Assembly (NCBI GenBank): GCA_035712285.1
Contig: DASTBA010000080.1
Coordinates: 1-18,369, forward strand
Direction of reading: 5' to 3'
Length of the DNA: 18,369 nt
Source: CAMLHP01 sp035712285
GTDB taxonomy: Bacteria; Gemmatimonadota; Gemmatimonadetes; Gemmatimonadales; GWC2-71-9
This document shows, piece by piece, positions 1 to 7,237 of this stretch. Position 1 is the stretch's first letter; every line of letters begins with the position of its first letter. A program made the position numbers and the translations under genes. The notes beneath the pieces are model-generated. The model was not told the origin of the DNA and did no database searches. It was given only the letters and a program-made list of their open reading frames with translations.

Positions 1-186
1 GCCGACCTGCCACTCGTGCGGGCGGAGAAATGAGGTCGCCTGCCCGCCGAGGTTGGGGGAGGTGAACCGAAGCGGCATGCATCCCTGTGCCTGACTGGCG
101 CGCGTCGTCAGGCCCAGCGCCAGCAACGCCAGCATGGCGCCCCCCGCCAGCCGACCGCCACTTGACCGCGTTCCGCACGTACTCAT
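1..186 (-). CDS. Secreted or outer-membrane protein, N-terminal fragment (cut by left window edge)
   Basis: Only the first 62 codons are present; the gene continues off the left edge. The ATG at 186 has a clear GGAGG nine bases upstream. The first 35 residues look like a type I signal peptide: an Arg-containing n-region (about residues 1-12), a hydrophobic stretch rich in Leu and Ala (about 14-26), and a likely cut after Ser-Gln-Ala near residues 32-34. The mature start reads Gly-Cys-Met-Pro-Leu-Arg-Phe-Thr-Ser-Pro, followed by Leu-Gly-Gly-Gln and His-Glu-Trp-Gln-Val-Gly. That last segment resembles the first beta strand of an outer-membrane barrel, but this is an impression, not a family assignment. 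A second ATG at 135 would give a shorter signal peptide without a comparable ribosome site. It is the last gene of a minus-strand run. Exported coding sequence is well supported; function is unknown. Confidence 0.7.
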   Translation of the reverse strand, partial: MSTCGTRSSGGRLAGGAMLALLALGLTTRASQAQGCMPLRFTSPNLGGQATSFLRPHEWQVG

Positions 187-426
187 CGGCAAGGCCCTCC
201 AGAAAGGCGGCCACCATGGCCGCCCGGTCGTCGCCCGCGCGCCGGCAGCCCAGCGGCTGCGGAATCCGGCTGGCGCACGGGTGAACACTCATGCGAGCGC
301 GAAGCTCGAGTGCATCGGATCGAAGGACTGGAACGTGCGGAAGGCACAATACGCCCGCAGCCGGAGAGGCCGGGGAACGGAACCGGGCAGCCGCAGGACC
401 AGGGGAGTCTCAGCATGGCCACACTA

Positions 427-696
427 CTATCGGGATACGGCTACGCTAGCGCCCCGTGCCGTCCACCGCAAGACGCGCGGGGCGCTCGGTAGCACTTCGG
501 CGGCCGTCGCCTGCATCCGCCGGCTGAAGTCGAAGTAGACCACGAAGTCATTCACGCCCCCGCCACCCTTTCGCACCGAGCCATCGGACAGCGTCAAGGG
601 GAGACAGTTGTGCCGGACCCGCACGGGCACACTCAGCGTGAACTGATTCACGCCGGTGACCGAGGTGGCCTGCCCAGTTCTCCGGGCTGTCTCCAT
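427..696 (-). CDS. Small hypothetical protein (89 aa)
   Basis: I do not recognise this gene. The ATG at 696 is preceded by GGAGG seven bases upstream, better than the upstream ATG at 756, which would add twenty alanine-rich residues. The predicted protein has no signal peptide and no membrane span. It alternates beta-prone segments (Phe-Thr-Leu-Ser-Val-Pro-Val-Arg-Val, Asn-Asp-Phe-Val-Val-Tyr-Phe-Asp-Phe) with a glycine run (four Gly near residue 47) and ends in a basic tail, which suggests a small beta-rich domain. It lies between the TonB-like gene and the truncated left-edge gene, on the same strand but with gaps of 88 and 240 bases, so it need not be co-transcribed. The good ribosome site and the residue make-up argue for a real gene. 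Confidence 0.5.
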   Translation of the reverse strand: METARRTGQATSVTGVNQFTLSVPVRVRHNCLPLTLSDGSVRKGGGGVNDFVVYFDFSRRMQATAAEVLPSAPRVLRWTARGASVAVSR

Positions 697-784
697 GGCC
701 GTGCCTCCGGGGGAAGCGGCTGCCGCGGCGTGGTGATTGTCTCGGCACCTGCTCATCTGTTACGCAAAAGCGAGCGGGACGGGC

Positions 785-1483
785 TCACCGCCGTGGCTCC
801 CCGCTTTCCGTGAAGCTCACCCCCTGTCGCACCAGCACCCGGACCGGGTGGCCATGCCGCCGTCCCGGGCGATAGACGCTGGTCTCGACCATGCGCCGTG
901 CCGCGTCACGGAACGCCGGGTTACTGCTCTCCAGCACCTCGATCGAGCCGGGCTCCACGCGGCCGTCGGTGCCGATGACGAACTGCAGTGTCACCCGCGC
1001 CGCCACCCCTTCCAGGCCCGGCGGCGCGATCCGGGGGCCGCTCTGCAGCAGCACCGGCACCTCGTCGGCCTCGGCGGATGTGATCAGGGATCGGCTGTCG
1101 CCGACGGAATCGGGATCGAAGGGGATGCCGGTGACGACGTCACCCTGCCGGGCCGTTCCGGCATAGTCGGACGGATCGAACCGGTGATCGTCCATGGTGA
1201 CGGGCGGGACCGTCACCGGTACGGTGGTGACGACGGGGATCGCGGGTGCCGGTGCGGCGATGATGGGTGACGGGGTCTCCCGCGATCGATCCGCCGGAAG
1301 CGGGTGCCGGGGAACGGTGAAGGTGACACCCGGAGTGATCGTGCGGGCGGCAGCGATTTCCACCGGCCGCTCCGTGACCCAGACCGCCGCGCCGATGATG
1401 ATGACGTGAATCCCTGCCGATGTCCCGGTCTGCCAGGCGTGATGGCCACGAGGCCGTCCTGATTCGGGCAGGCGCTGCAGCAT
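785..1483 (-). CDS. TonB-like protein with C-terminal TonB domain
   Basis: This is a 232-residue TonB-family protein. It has a short basic N-terminus, one hydrophobic anchor (about residues 23-36, Ala-Gly-Ile-His-Val-Ile-Ile-Ile-Gly), a proline- and threonine-rich linker (about 50-97) that would cross the periplasm, and a C-terminal TonB fold (about 149-225). The C-terminal pattern Val-Thr-Leu-Gln-Phe-Val-Ile-Gly-Thr-Asp-Gly-Arg-Val followed by Ala-Ala-Arg-Arg-Met-Val and a Tyr-Arg-Pro-Gly-Arg turn is typical of the family. The ATG at 1483 is chosen because GGAG lies eight bases upstream; an earlier ATG at 1531 lacks this. No ExbB, ExbD or TonB-dependent receptor genes are nearby. It may therefore be an accessory TonB, or a TonB-domain protein with a structural or export role. 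The family call is firm; the transport partner is unknown. Confidence 0.8.
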   Translation of the reverse strand: MLQRLPESGRPRGHHAWQTGTSAGIHVIIIGAAVWVTERPVEIAAARTITPGVTFTVPRHPLPADRSRETPSPIIAAPAPAIPVVTTVPVTVPPVTMDDHRFDPSDYAGTARQGDVVTGIPFDPDSVGDSRSLITSAEADEVPVLLQSGPRIAPPGLEGVAARVTLQFVIGTDGRVEPGSIEVLESSNPAFRDAARRMVETSVYRPGRRHGHPVRVLVRQGVSFTESGEPRR

Positions 1484-1586
1484 GGTGCCGTCTCCACGGT
1501 GCGAGGTGCTCACACCATGGCATGCCGGCATGACGCTGGCACGGCGGCCGGATGACAGTCCGATGAATTTGCGGTGAGGAAGCCGG

Positions 1587-3272
1587 TCAGCGACCGGCAG
1601 CCGCCGGCAGGCCGTCGGTCGTCAGCCGCATCCGTGCCCGGGCCAGGCCCTCGTCGAGGGTACCCAGCACATTGTCGTCGCCCAGTTCGTCCAGCAGGTC
1701 CGAGCGCGAGAGGGCCGCCAGCGGCTGGGCATGGATCTCGGTCAGCAGTACGACCGTGCCCTGCTTCCGGCTGCTCCGCACCAGGTCCTTGAACGCGCTG
1801 AGTCCGGTGGCATCCATGGCCGGCACGTTCCGCATGCGGATGATCAGCACCCGGGGTCGGCCTGCCACCTGACCGAGGGCGTTCTTGAAGGATTCTGCCG
1901 CCCCGAAGAAGAACGGCCCGTTGATCTCGTAGACCTCGACGCCCCTGGGAATCTCGCGCCGATACACCGCTCCCGACTGGTCGGCACCAGTGTCGGCCGG
2001 TTCGGCGAGCTCGCGCGTCACCGCCGACACGTTGGTGACTTCCGCCATCCGCTTCATGAAGAGGAAGGCGGCCAGCACCATCCCGACCTGGATCGCCACG
2101 GTGAGATCCACCAGCACCGTGAGCAGGAAGGTGGCGAGCAGCACGAGGACGTCACTCCGGGGCGCACTCAGCACGCTCCGGAAGGTGCGCCACTCGCTCA
2201 TGTGATAGGCCACCACCATGAGGATCGCCGCGAGGACGGCGAGCGGAATGACCGCCGCCCAGCGGCCGACGAACAGGGTGATCAGCAGGAGCGTCAGGGC
2301 GTGCACCATGCCGGCCACCGGTGTACGACCGCCGTTCTTGATGTTGGTGGCCGTCCGTGCGATGGCGCCGGTGGCGGGGATGCCGCCGAAGATCGGGCTC
2401 GCGATGTTGGCGATGCCCTGGGCCACCAGCTCCACGTTGGAGCGATGGCGGCCACCGATCATGCCGTCCGCCACCACAGCCGAGAGCAGCGACTCCACTG
2501 CGCCCAGCAGCGCGATGGTGAAGGCCGGCCCGATCAGGATCTTGACCTCGCTGCCGGAGAGGCGCGGCAAGGCGGGCGTGGGCAGTCCGGCGTGCAGCGC
2601 GCCGAAGCGGCTCCCGATGGTCTCGACCGGAATCGCGAAAACATTGACCGCAACCGTCACGACGATGAGGGCCACGAAGGGGCCGGGAATGCGCCGGCTC
2701 ACCCGGGGCCACCAGATGATGATGGCGAGCGAGACCACGGCGACGCCCACGGCCCATGGATTGATGGTCGGGGCGGCGAGCGCGAAGGCACGCCAGCGGG
2801 CCAGGAAGTCCGCCGGCACCGACTCCATGCGGAGCCCGAGGAAGTCCCGGACCTCGCTCGAGGCGATCACCACGGCGATGCCGCTGGTGAAGCCGACCAC
2901 CACGGGGTAGGGAATGAACTTGATGACGGTGCCGAGCCGGAAGAGGCCGAACAGGATCAGGATCCCGCCCGCCATGAGCGTCGCAGCCAGGAGCCCGTCC
3001 ACGCCGTACTTCGCCACGATGCCGGCCACGATCACCACGAAGGCGCCGGTCGGCCCGCCGATCTGGACGCGGGAGCCGCCCAGGGCCGAGATCAGGAACC
3101 CGGCCACGATGGCGGTGAAGAGCCCCCGTTCCGGCGTTACCCCGCTGGCGATGGCAAATGCGATGGCAAGCGGCAGCGCCACCACGCCGACGATGAGGCC
3201 GGCGATCAGGTCCGCGCCGAACTGCTTGCGATTGTAGGTGCGGAGCGTGGTGAAAAGCTTGGGGGTCAGCAT
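1587..3272 (-). CDS. SulP-family inorganic anion transporter with STAS domain
   Basis: This 561-residue protein belongs to the SLC26/SulP family of inner-membrane anion transporters (sulfate, bicarbonate or dicarboxylates). The N-terminal part carries the family signature: a polar start, then hydrophobic spans with Val-Ala-Leu-Pro-Leu-Ala-Ile-Ala-Phe-Ala (about 31-40), Gly-Gly-Ser-Arg-Val-Gln-Ile-Gly-Gly-Pro-Thr-Gly-Ala (about 65-77), and Gly-Gly-Ile-Pro-Ala-Thr-Gly-Ala-Ile-Ala-Arg-Thr-Ala-Thr-Asn (about 296-310). The cytoplasmic STAS domain occupies about 440-545 and has the expected Asn-Val-Pro-Ala-Met-Asp-Ala-Thr-Gly motif at 482-490. Length is normal for the family. The ATG at 3272 has no obvious Shine-Dalgarno, but it lies 31 bases after the kinase stop codon, so the two are probably co-transcribed. 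Substrate cannot be read from sequence. Confidence 0.93.
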   Translation of the reverse strand: MLTPKLFTTLRTYNRKQFGADLIAGLIVGVVALPLAIAFAIASGVTPERGLFTAIVAGFLISALGGSRVQIGGPTGAFVVIVAGIVAKYGVDGLLAATLMAGGILILFGLFRLGTVIKFIPYPVVVGFTSGIAVVIASSEVRDFLGLRMESVPADFLARWRAFALAAPTINPWAVGVAVVSLAIIIWWPRVSRRIPGPFVALIVVTVAVNVFAIPVETIGSRFGALHAGLPTPALPRLSGSEVKILIGPAFTIALLGAVESLLSAVVADGMIGGRHRSNVELVAQGIANIASPIFGGIPATGAIARTATNIKNGGRTPVAGMVHALTLLLITLFVGRWAAVIPLAVLAAILMVVAYHMSEWRTFRSVLSAPRSDVLVLLATFLLTVLVDLTVAIQVGMVLAAFLFMKRMAEVTNVSAVTRELAEPADTGADQSGAVYRREIPRGVEVYEINGPFFFGAAESFKNALGQVAGRPRVLIIRMRNVPAMDATGLSAFKDLVRSSRKQGTVVLLTEIHAQPLAALSRSDLLDELGDDNVLGTLDEGLARARMRLTTDGLPAAAGR

Positions 3273-3303
3273 GGCGGGCGGAAACGTAATCAGGCAGCAG
3301 GCC

Positions 3304-6300
3304 TCACCGCGACGTGAGTTCGCCCACCCGCTTGCGGACCGTGGCCACGACCGGCTGCAGGTCGGGGTCGGCGTTCTTCCAGAGGTCGGTGAACGCCGTG
3401 TAGTGCTTCACGGCGTTGGCCGTGTCGCCCTTGCTGTCGTAGAGTTCGCCCAGCCGCTTCTGCACCGCGGCATCGCCCATCCACTCCGCGCTCAACCGCC
3501 ACGGTGTCGGCACGGCGAGGTAGCGGTTGAATGCCGCGAGCGCGGAGTCGGCCTGATTGGCCCGGTCGAAGGCCCGGCCGAGGCTGTACTGGACCAATGC
3601 CTCGTCCGCCGTCGGCGCACCGTCCGGGCCGACGCCTGACGCACGGAATTGACGCAAGGCCTCGGCGGTGTTTCCCGATGCCAGGGCAATCTCGCCGCGG
3701 GCGAACGCAAGGTCGGTCTGCTGGTCGGGGGCCTTGCTGCTGCCGGGTGCCTCGGCATCCATCCGGGCCATCACCGCCTGGGCGCGGTCAGGGCGCCCCG
3801 CCATCGCGTAGAGGGCGGCGACCCGGAGGTATGGACGGTCCCGCGGATCGCTGGACGTCCACTCGCGCGACGCCGTGAGGTCGTCGAGTCGCTTGATACC
3901 GGCCGCGCCGTTGGCCCGGAACACGATGTCCAGGTTGGCGAGCAGCAGCCCGTGAAATGCCGGAGCGCCCCGGCTCGAGAGCAAGGCGGCACGGGCGCTG
4001 TCCAGGGTAGCGGCGCTCGTCAGCTTGCCCCGGCGGGCGGCGTCCTGGGCCGAGAAGCCAAGTCCCTGAACTTGCGCCGCTGGATTGGCCAGGTGACTCG
4101 CCGTCACCGTCAGCGCATCAGCCGAGTCACGAAGGCCCCTTGCGAACGCCAGCCGGTCCTCGGCAGTGTATCGCATCGGCGTGCTGGCCGCCTCGGGATC
4201 CGCCTGGAGCGTGAGGGCGATCAGGGCCTGTGCCGAGTCCGGCTGGCCCGCCATGGCCAGCACGCTCGCCAGGGCCAATTGACTGTTGGCGTCCTTCTCG
4301 ACTGCTGCTTCCCGCCGCGCGTATCGCAGCGCGCTGTCCATCTGCTGGCGGCTGAGATAGATACGCCACAGTTCGCGATTGACGGCCTTGTTGCTGGAGT
4401 CAGCCTGATAGGCGGCCTGGTAGGCGGCCAGTGCCTTCCCGCGATCAGCGGCGGAACTCGACTGCTCGTAGTAGAACCCCAGGGCCAGGTACTTCTCCCG
4501 GTCGGGCAGCTTGTCAGCGTATTTCGCCGCCTGCTCGAGCGCGGAATCCACCGACGCCTTGCTCGCGCCGGAATTGGTCAGCGCCACGCCCAGCTTGCGC
4601 CATGCGAGGGCAAAGGTGGAATCCAGCGCCACCGCTTCGCGAGCCGCTCGCGCCGCCCGGTCGAAGTCCTGGTCGAGATCGTTGGCCTGGACCGACTCGG
4701 AGTACTTCTGCAGCGCCGGCAGCGAGGCCGTGGTGGCCTGCTCCAGCGGCACCGCCCGCTGCACGTGGCGGAGCGACTCGCCCATCCTGCCGCGCAGCTT
4801 CCGCGACAGGTCATCCACCACGTTGAGCAGATCCTTGGGCCCGTCCGCGGTGCCCTGGAAGGAGGCCAGCGTGCCGCCGCCGCTGGTGCTGGTGAGGTCG
4901 AGACTCACCGCGTAGCCAGTGCCCACCCGTGCAAGCCGCCCGCCCAGCACCGCCTTGGCCCCGGCCCGGAGCGCCACATCGCGCGCGAGCGCCGGGTCGA
5001 GCCGAGTGTCCCTGGGGCGCCGCATCTGCTGCAAGACCTGCGCGATGTCGGACGGCTCCACCAGCCGCACCGCATTCGACTGGCTCAGCGCGGCCCGCAC
5101 CGCTTCCACGAGAATGGGGCCCAGCGCGGAGTCGCCCTGCGCCACGGAGAAGTCCCCGATCAGGATGCGGTCGTTCTCCGCGAGCTTTCCCGCGGCGAAG
5201 AGCGAGCCCCACGGCCCGATGCCGAGCCCGCGAAAGAGCATGAAGACGCCGACCAGCGCCGCGAAGGTGCCCACCGCCCAGTAGCCGCCCCGGGTGGTGC
5301 GCTTCCAGGTGAGATGCGGGCTGGCCTTGAGCGCCATGGTGGCGACGGTTCCCGACGGCATGTGCGCCAGGGAGGTGCCACCGGGCGTGAGGGTGGGCGT
5401 GGCGGTGGCCACGTGCCGCGCGACCTTCTGGACATACGCCGTCGCCAGCAGGGCAGGGAGCCCCAGGGCCATCACGATGATGGCACCGGGGAAGACCCAG
5501 TCGGGCAGGCCGATGCCCACCACGGCGGCCTTGGCGAGGATCACCACCGCCACCAGCGCCACCACGTACCAGAGCAACGCCTTCTTGAACATGCCGGGCG
5601 CGCCGAACGCCACGCTCGCGCCGCTGGGCGTCGTTCCGGTATCGAGTACCGGAAGGATCTCGGCGGCGGTCTGCGGGCGCGCCGAGGGCTCCTTGGCCAT
5701 GAGGCGGGTGACGAGCGCCGCCAGCTGGGGCGGGCAGTCGGGGCGGATGTTCGCGACCGGCGTTGCCGTCTCGGTCAGGTGCGCCGCCAGCATTTTCTGG
5801 GGCGTGCGGTTGGCAAAGGGTTGCTGGCCGGTGATCAGCTCGTACGCCATGCAGCCCAGCGCGTAGAGATCCACCCGCTGGTCCACACCGGGATCGCCGG
5901 CCACCTGCTCCGGCGCCATGTAGGCCGGCGTTCCCAGCGACGTGCCGAGCTGCGTCAGCGTGCCCCCGCCGCCGGCATCGGTGCGGGAGGCGCTGATGGC
6001 CTTCGCAATGCCGAAGTCGGTGACGACGGCGGTCCCGCCGGAGAGCAGGACGTTGTCGGGCTTGATGTCCCGGTGCACCACGCCGCGGGCGTGCGCATAG
6101 GCCAGCGCCCGGGTCACGTCCCGCAGGATGGCGACGACTTCGTTGATCGGGATGGGCCCGCGGCCGAGGCGCGTACGGAGGGACTCACCCTCGACGTACG
6201 GCATCGTGAAGTAGGGGAGGCCGCCGACATCGCCCGCCACGAGCAGCGGCACGATATTGGCCTGCTGCAGCGAGGCGGCAAGCTTGATCTCGCGTTCGAA

Positions 6301-6474
6301 CCGGTCGGCGTTGAGTCCCTGGGCCAGGTCGGGGCTCAGGACCTTGACGACGACCGTCCGTCCCAGGCGGTTCTCTTCCGCCAGGAACACGCGCGACATC
6401 CCCCCGCCGCCGAGTTCACGGCCAAGGGTGTAGGCGGCACCCAGGTGCTGCTGCAGCTCGGCGCGCAGGTCCAC
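3304..6474 (-). CDS. Membrane-anchored Ser/Thr protein kinase with TolB-like and TPR regions
   Basis: This 1056-residue protein starts with a Hanks-type (PknB-like) kinase domain, about residues 14-277. It has a glycine loop Leu-Gly-Gly-Gly-Gly-Met-Ser (21-27), Lys44, His-Arg-Asp at 134-136, Asp-Phe-Gly at 153-155 and Ala-Pro-Glu at 187-189, so it should be active. Two adjacent hydrophobic spans (about 299-321 and 326-347) and a third (about 399-415) anchor it. A region resembling the TolB/FlgO N-terminal fold follows (about 433-570, beginning Arg-Ile-Leu-Ile-Gly-Asp-Phe). The remainder, about 585-1056, is alanine-rich helical repeats of TPR type, probably a protein-binding scaffold. The start is a GTG at 6474 with AAGGA six bases upstream. 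It is the first gene of a likely two-gene unit with the SulP transporter. Such kinase-TolB-TPR proteins are common in Acidobacteria and Gemmatimonadota; targets are unknown. Confidence 0.93.
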   Translation of the reverse strand: MDLRAELQQHLGAAYTLGRELGGGGMSRVFLAEENRLGRTVVVKVLSPDLAQGLNADRFEREIKLAASLQQANIVPLLVAGDVGGLPYFTMPYVEGESLRTRLGRGPIPINEVVAILRDVTRALAYAHARGVVHRDIKPDNVLLSGGTAVVTDFGIAKAISASRTDAGGGGTLTQLGTSLGTPAYMAPEQVAGDPGVDQRVDLYALGCMAYELITGQQPFANRTPQKMLAAHLTETATPVANIRPDCPPQLAALVTRLMAKEPSARPQTAAEILPVLDTGTTPSGASVAFGAPGMFKKALLWYVVALVAVVILAKAAVVGIGLPDWVFPGAIIVMALGLPALLATAYVQKVARHVATATPTLTPGGTSLAHMPSGTVATMALKASPHLTWKRTTRGGYWAVGTFAALVGVFMLFRGLGIGPWGSLFAAGKLAENDRILIGDFSVAQGDSALGPILVEAVRAALSQSNAVRLVEPSDIAQVLQQMRRPRDTRLDPALARDVALRAGAKAVLGGRLARVGTGYAVSLDLTSTSGGGTLASFQGTADGPKDLLNVVDDLSRKLRGRMGESLRHVQRAVPLEQATTASLPALQKYSESVQANDLDQDFDRAARAAREAVALDSTFALAWRKLGVALTNSGASKASVDSALEQAAKYADKLPDREKYLALGFYYEQSSSAADRGKALAAYQAAYQADSSNKAVNRELWRIYLSRQQMDSALRYARREAAVEKDANSQLALASVLAMAGQPDSAQALIALTLQADPEAASTPMRYTAEDRLAFARGLRDSADALTVTASHLANPAAQVQGLGFSAQDAARRGKLTSAATLDSARAALLSSRGAPAFHGLLLANLDIVFRANGAAGIKRLDDLTASREWTSSDPRDRPYLRVAALYAMAGRPDRAQAVMARMDAEAPGSSKAPDQQTDLAFARGEIALASGNTAEALRQFRASGVGPDGAPTADEALVQYSLGRAFDRANQADSALAAFNRYLAVPTPWRLSAEWMGDAAVQKRLGELYDSKGDTANAVKHYTAFTDLWKNADPDLQPVVATVRKRVGELTSR

Positions 6475-6618
6475 GGATCTTCCTTATGGCAGGCGGAACG
6501 GACGAAAAGTACCGGGCGCCCGACCGGAACGCCAGCAAGTGCCGCCCCGTCCCCGGCCTCTTGACGGCGCTCGGTCCGGCTCCCAGCTTGGCAGGTCCCT
6601 TTCCGCTCCGAGGTCGTG

Positions 6619-7182
6619 ATGACGCCGCTCGGCTCGCTCTGGCTCCCGGTCCTGCTTTCCGCTGTCGCCGTGTTCATCGCCAGCACCATCATCCACATGC
6701 TGCTGTCCTTCTGGCACAAGGACGACTTCCGCTCGTTCCCGAACGAGGACGGCGTGATGGCGGCGCTCCGGCCTTTCAATATTCCGCCCGGCGACTACAT
6801 GGCGCCGCGCTGCGAGACCATGGCGGAGATGAAGTCGCCGGCGTTCAAGGAGAAGTTCGCCAAAGGGCCGGTCTTCATGGCCACCTTCCTCCCGGCCGGC
6901 CAGTGGACCATGGGCCGGAGCCTGGTGCAGTGGTTCATCTTCGTGCTGGTGGTCAGTCACTTCGCCGGTTACGTCGCGGGCCGGGCGCTCGGGCCGGGAG
7001 CGGACTACATGCACGTCTTCCGGTTCGCCGCCGTCACGGCGTTCCTCGCCTATTCCGGCGCCGTGTGGCCGCAGTCCATCTGGTACCGGCGCAGCTGGGT
7101 GGTGTCGCTCAAGTCCACGATCGACGGGCTGATCTACGGTTGCGTGACAGCGGGGGTGTTCGGGTGGCTGTGGCCGCGGTAG
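6619..7182 (+). CDS. Small integral membrane protein of unknown function (187 aa)
   Basis: I do not recognise a named family. The protein begins with a strong membrane span (about residues 4-27, ending Ile-Ile-His-Met-Leu-Leu-Ser-Phe-Trp). A soluble segment of about 75 residues follows, with Asn-Glu-Asp-Gly-Val-Met-Ala-Ala-Leu-Arg and Pro-Pro-Gly-Asp-Tyr-Met-Ala-Pro-Arg motifs. Three further hydrophobic stretches (about 101-124, 132-156, 164-184) end at Trp-Leu-Trp-Pro-Arg. The ATG at 6619 is preferred over the GTG directly before it because GAGG lies five bases upstream of the ATG. It is divergent from the kinase gene (144-base gap) and converges on the glucoamylase gene. The well-conserved-looking, Pro- and Trp-rich soluble loop suggests a conserved hypothetical protein. 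Confidence 0.75.
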   Translation: MTPLGSLWLPVLLSAVAVFIASTIIHMLLSFWHKDDFRSFPNEDGVMAALRPFNIPPGDYMAPRCETMAEMKSPAFKEKFAKGPVFMATFLPAGQWTMGRSLVQWFIFVLVVSHFAGYVAGRALGPGADYMHVFRFAAVTAFLAYSGAVWPQSIWYRRSWVVSLKSTIDGLIYGCVTAGVFGWLWPR

Positions 7183-7204
7183 GAGAACGAAATTCCGCAT
7201 GAAG

Positions 7205-7226
7205 GGGGCGAGGCATGCCTCGCCCC
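7205..7226. terminator. Perfect 22-base palindrome between convergent genes, likely bidirectional terminator
   Basis: The segment is an exact inverted repeat: GGGGCGAGGCA followed by its own reverse complement. It sits 22 bases after the stop codon of the plus-strand membrane protein and 11 bases beyond the stop of the minus-strand GH15 gene. In RNA it would form a GC hairpin of about nine pairs with a short CATG loop on either strand. No T-run follows on either side, so it is not a textbook intrinsic terminator. The position between converging genes is the main support. Confidence 0.5.
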
Positions 7227-7237
7227 GTACCGCGCGG

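Noticed and set aside
415..492. Short plus-strand frame after GGGGAG, starting Met-Ala-Thr-Leu-Leu-Ser
   Set aside because: It has a fair ribosome site but only 25 codons, no recognisable content, and overlaps the 3' end of the better-supported minus-strand gene.
134..538. Open frames on both strands in the first 540 bases outside the two accepted genes
   Set aside because: They have arginine- and proline-rich low-complexity translations typical of shadow frames in GC-rich DNA, no ribosome sites, and one crosses the signal-peptide gene at 1-186.
1731..3317. Long plus-strand frame opposite the SulP gene
   Set aside because: It is an antisense shadow with a His/Asp/Gly/Arg-rich low-complexity translation; the minus strand encodes a clear transporter.
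3649..6564. Very long plus-strand frame opposite the kinase gene
   Set aside because: It is an antisense frame without stops because of high GC; composition is Arg/Gly/His rich and no domain is visible.
6561..6589. TTGACG as a -35 box for the small membrane protein gene
   Set aside because: The hexamer is good but the sequence 17 bases downstream (CAGCTT) is a poor -10.
7205..7226. Operator site for the flanking genes
   Set aside because: It lies between two 3' ends, so a terminator role is more likely than a promoter-proximal operator.
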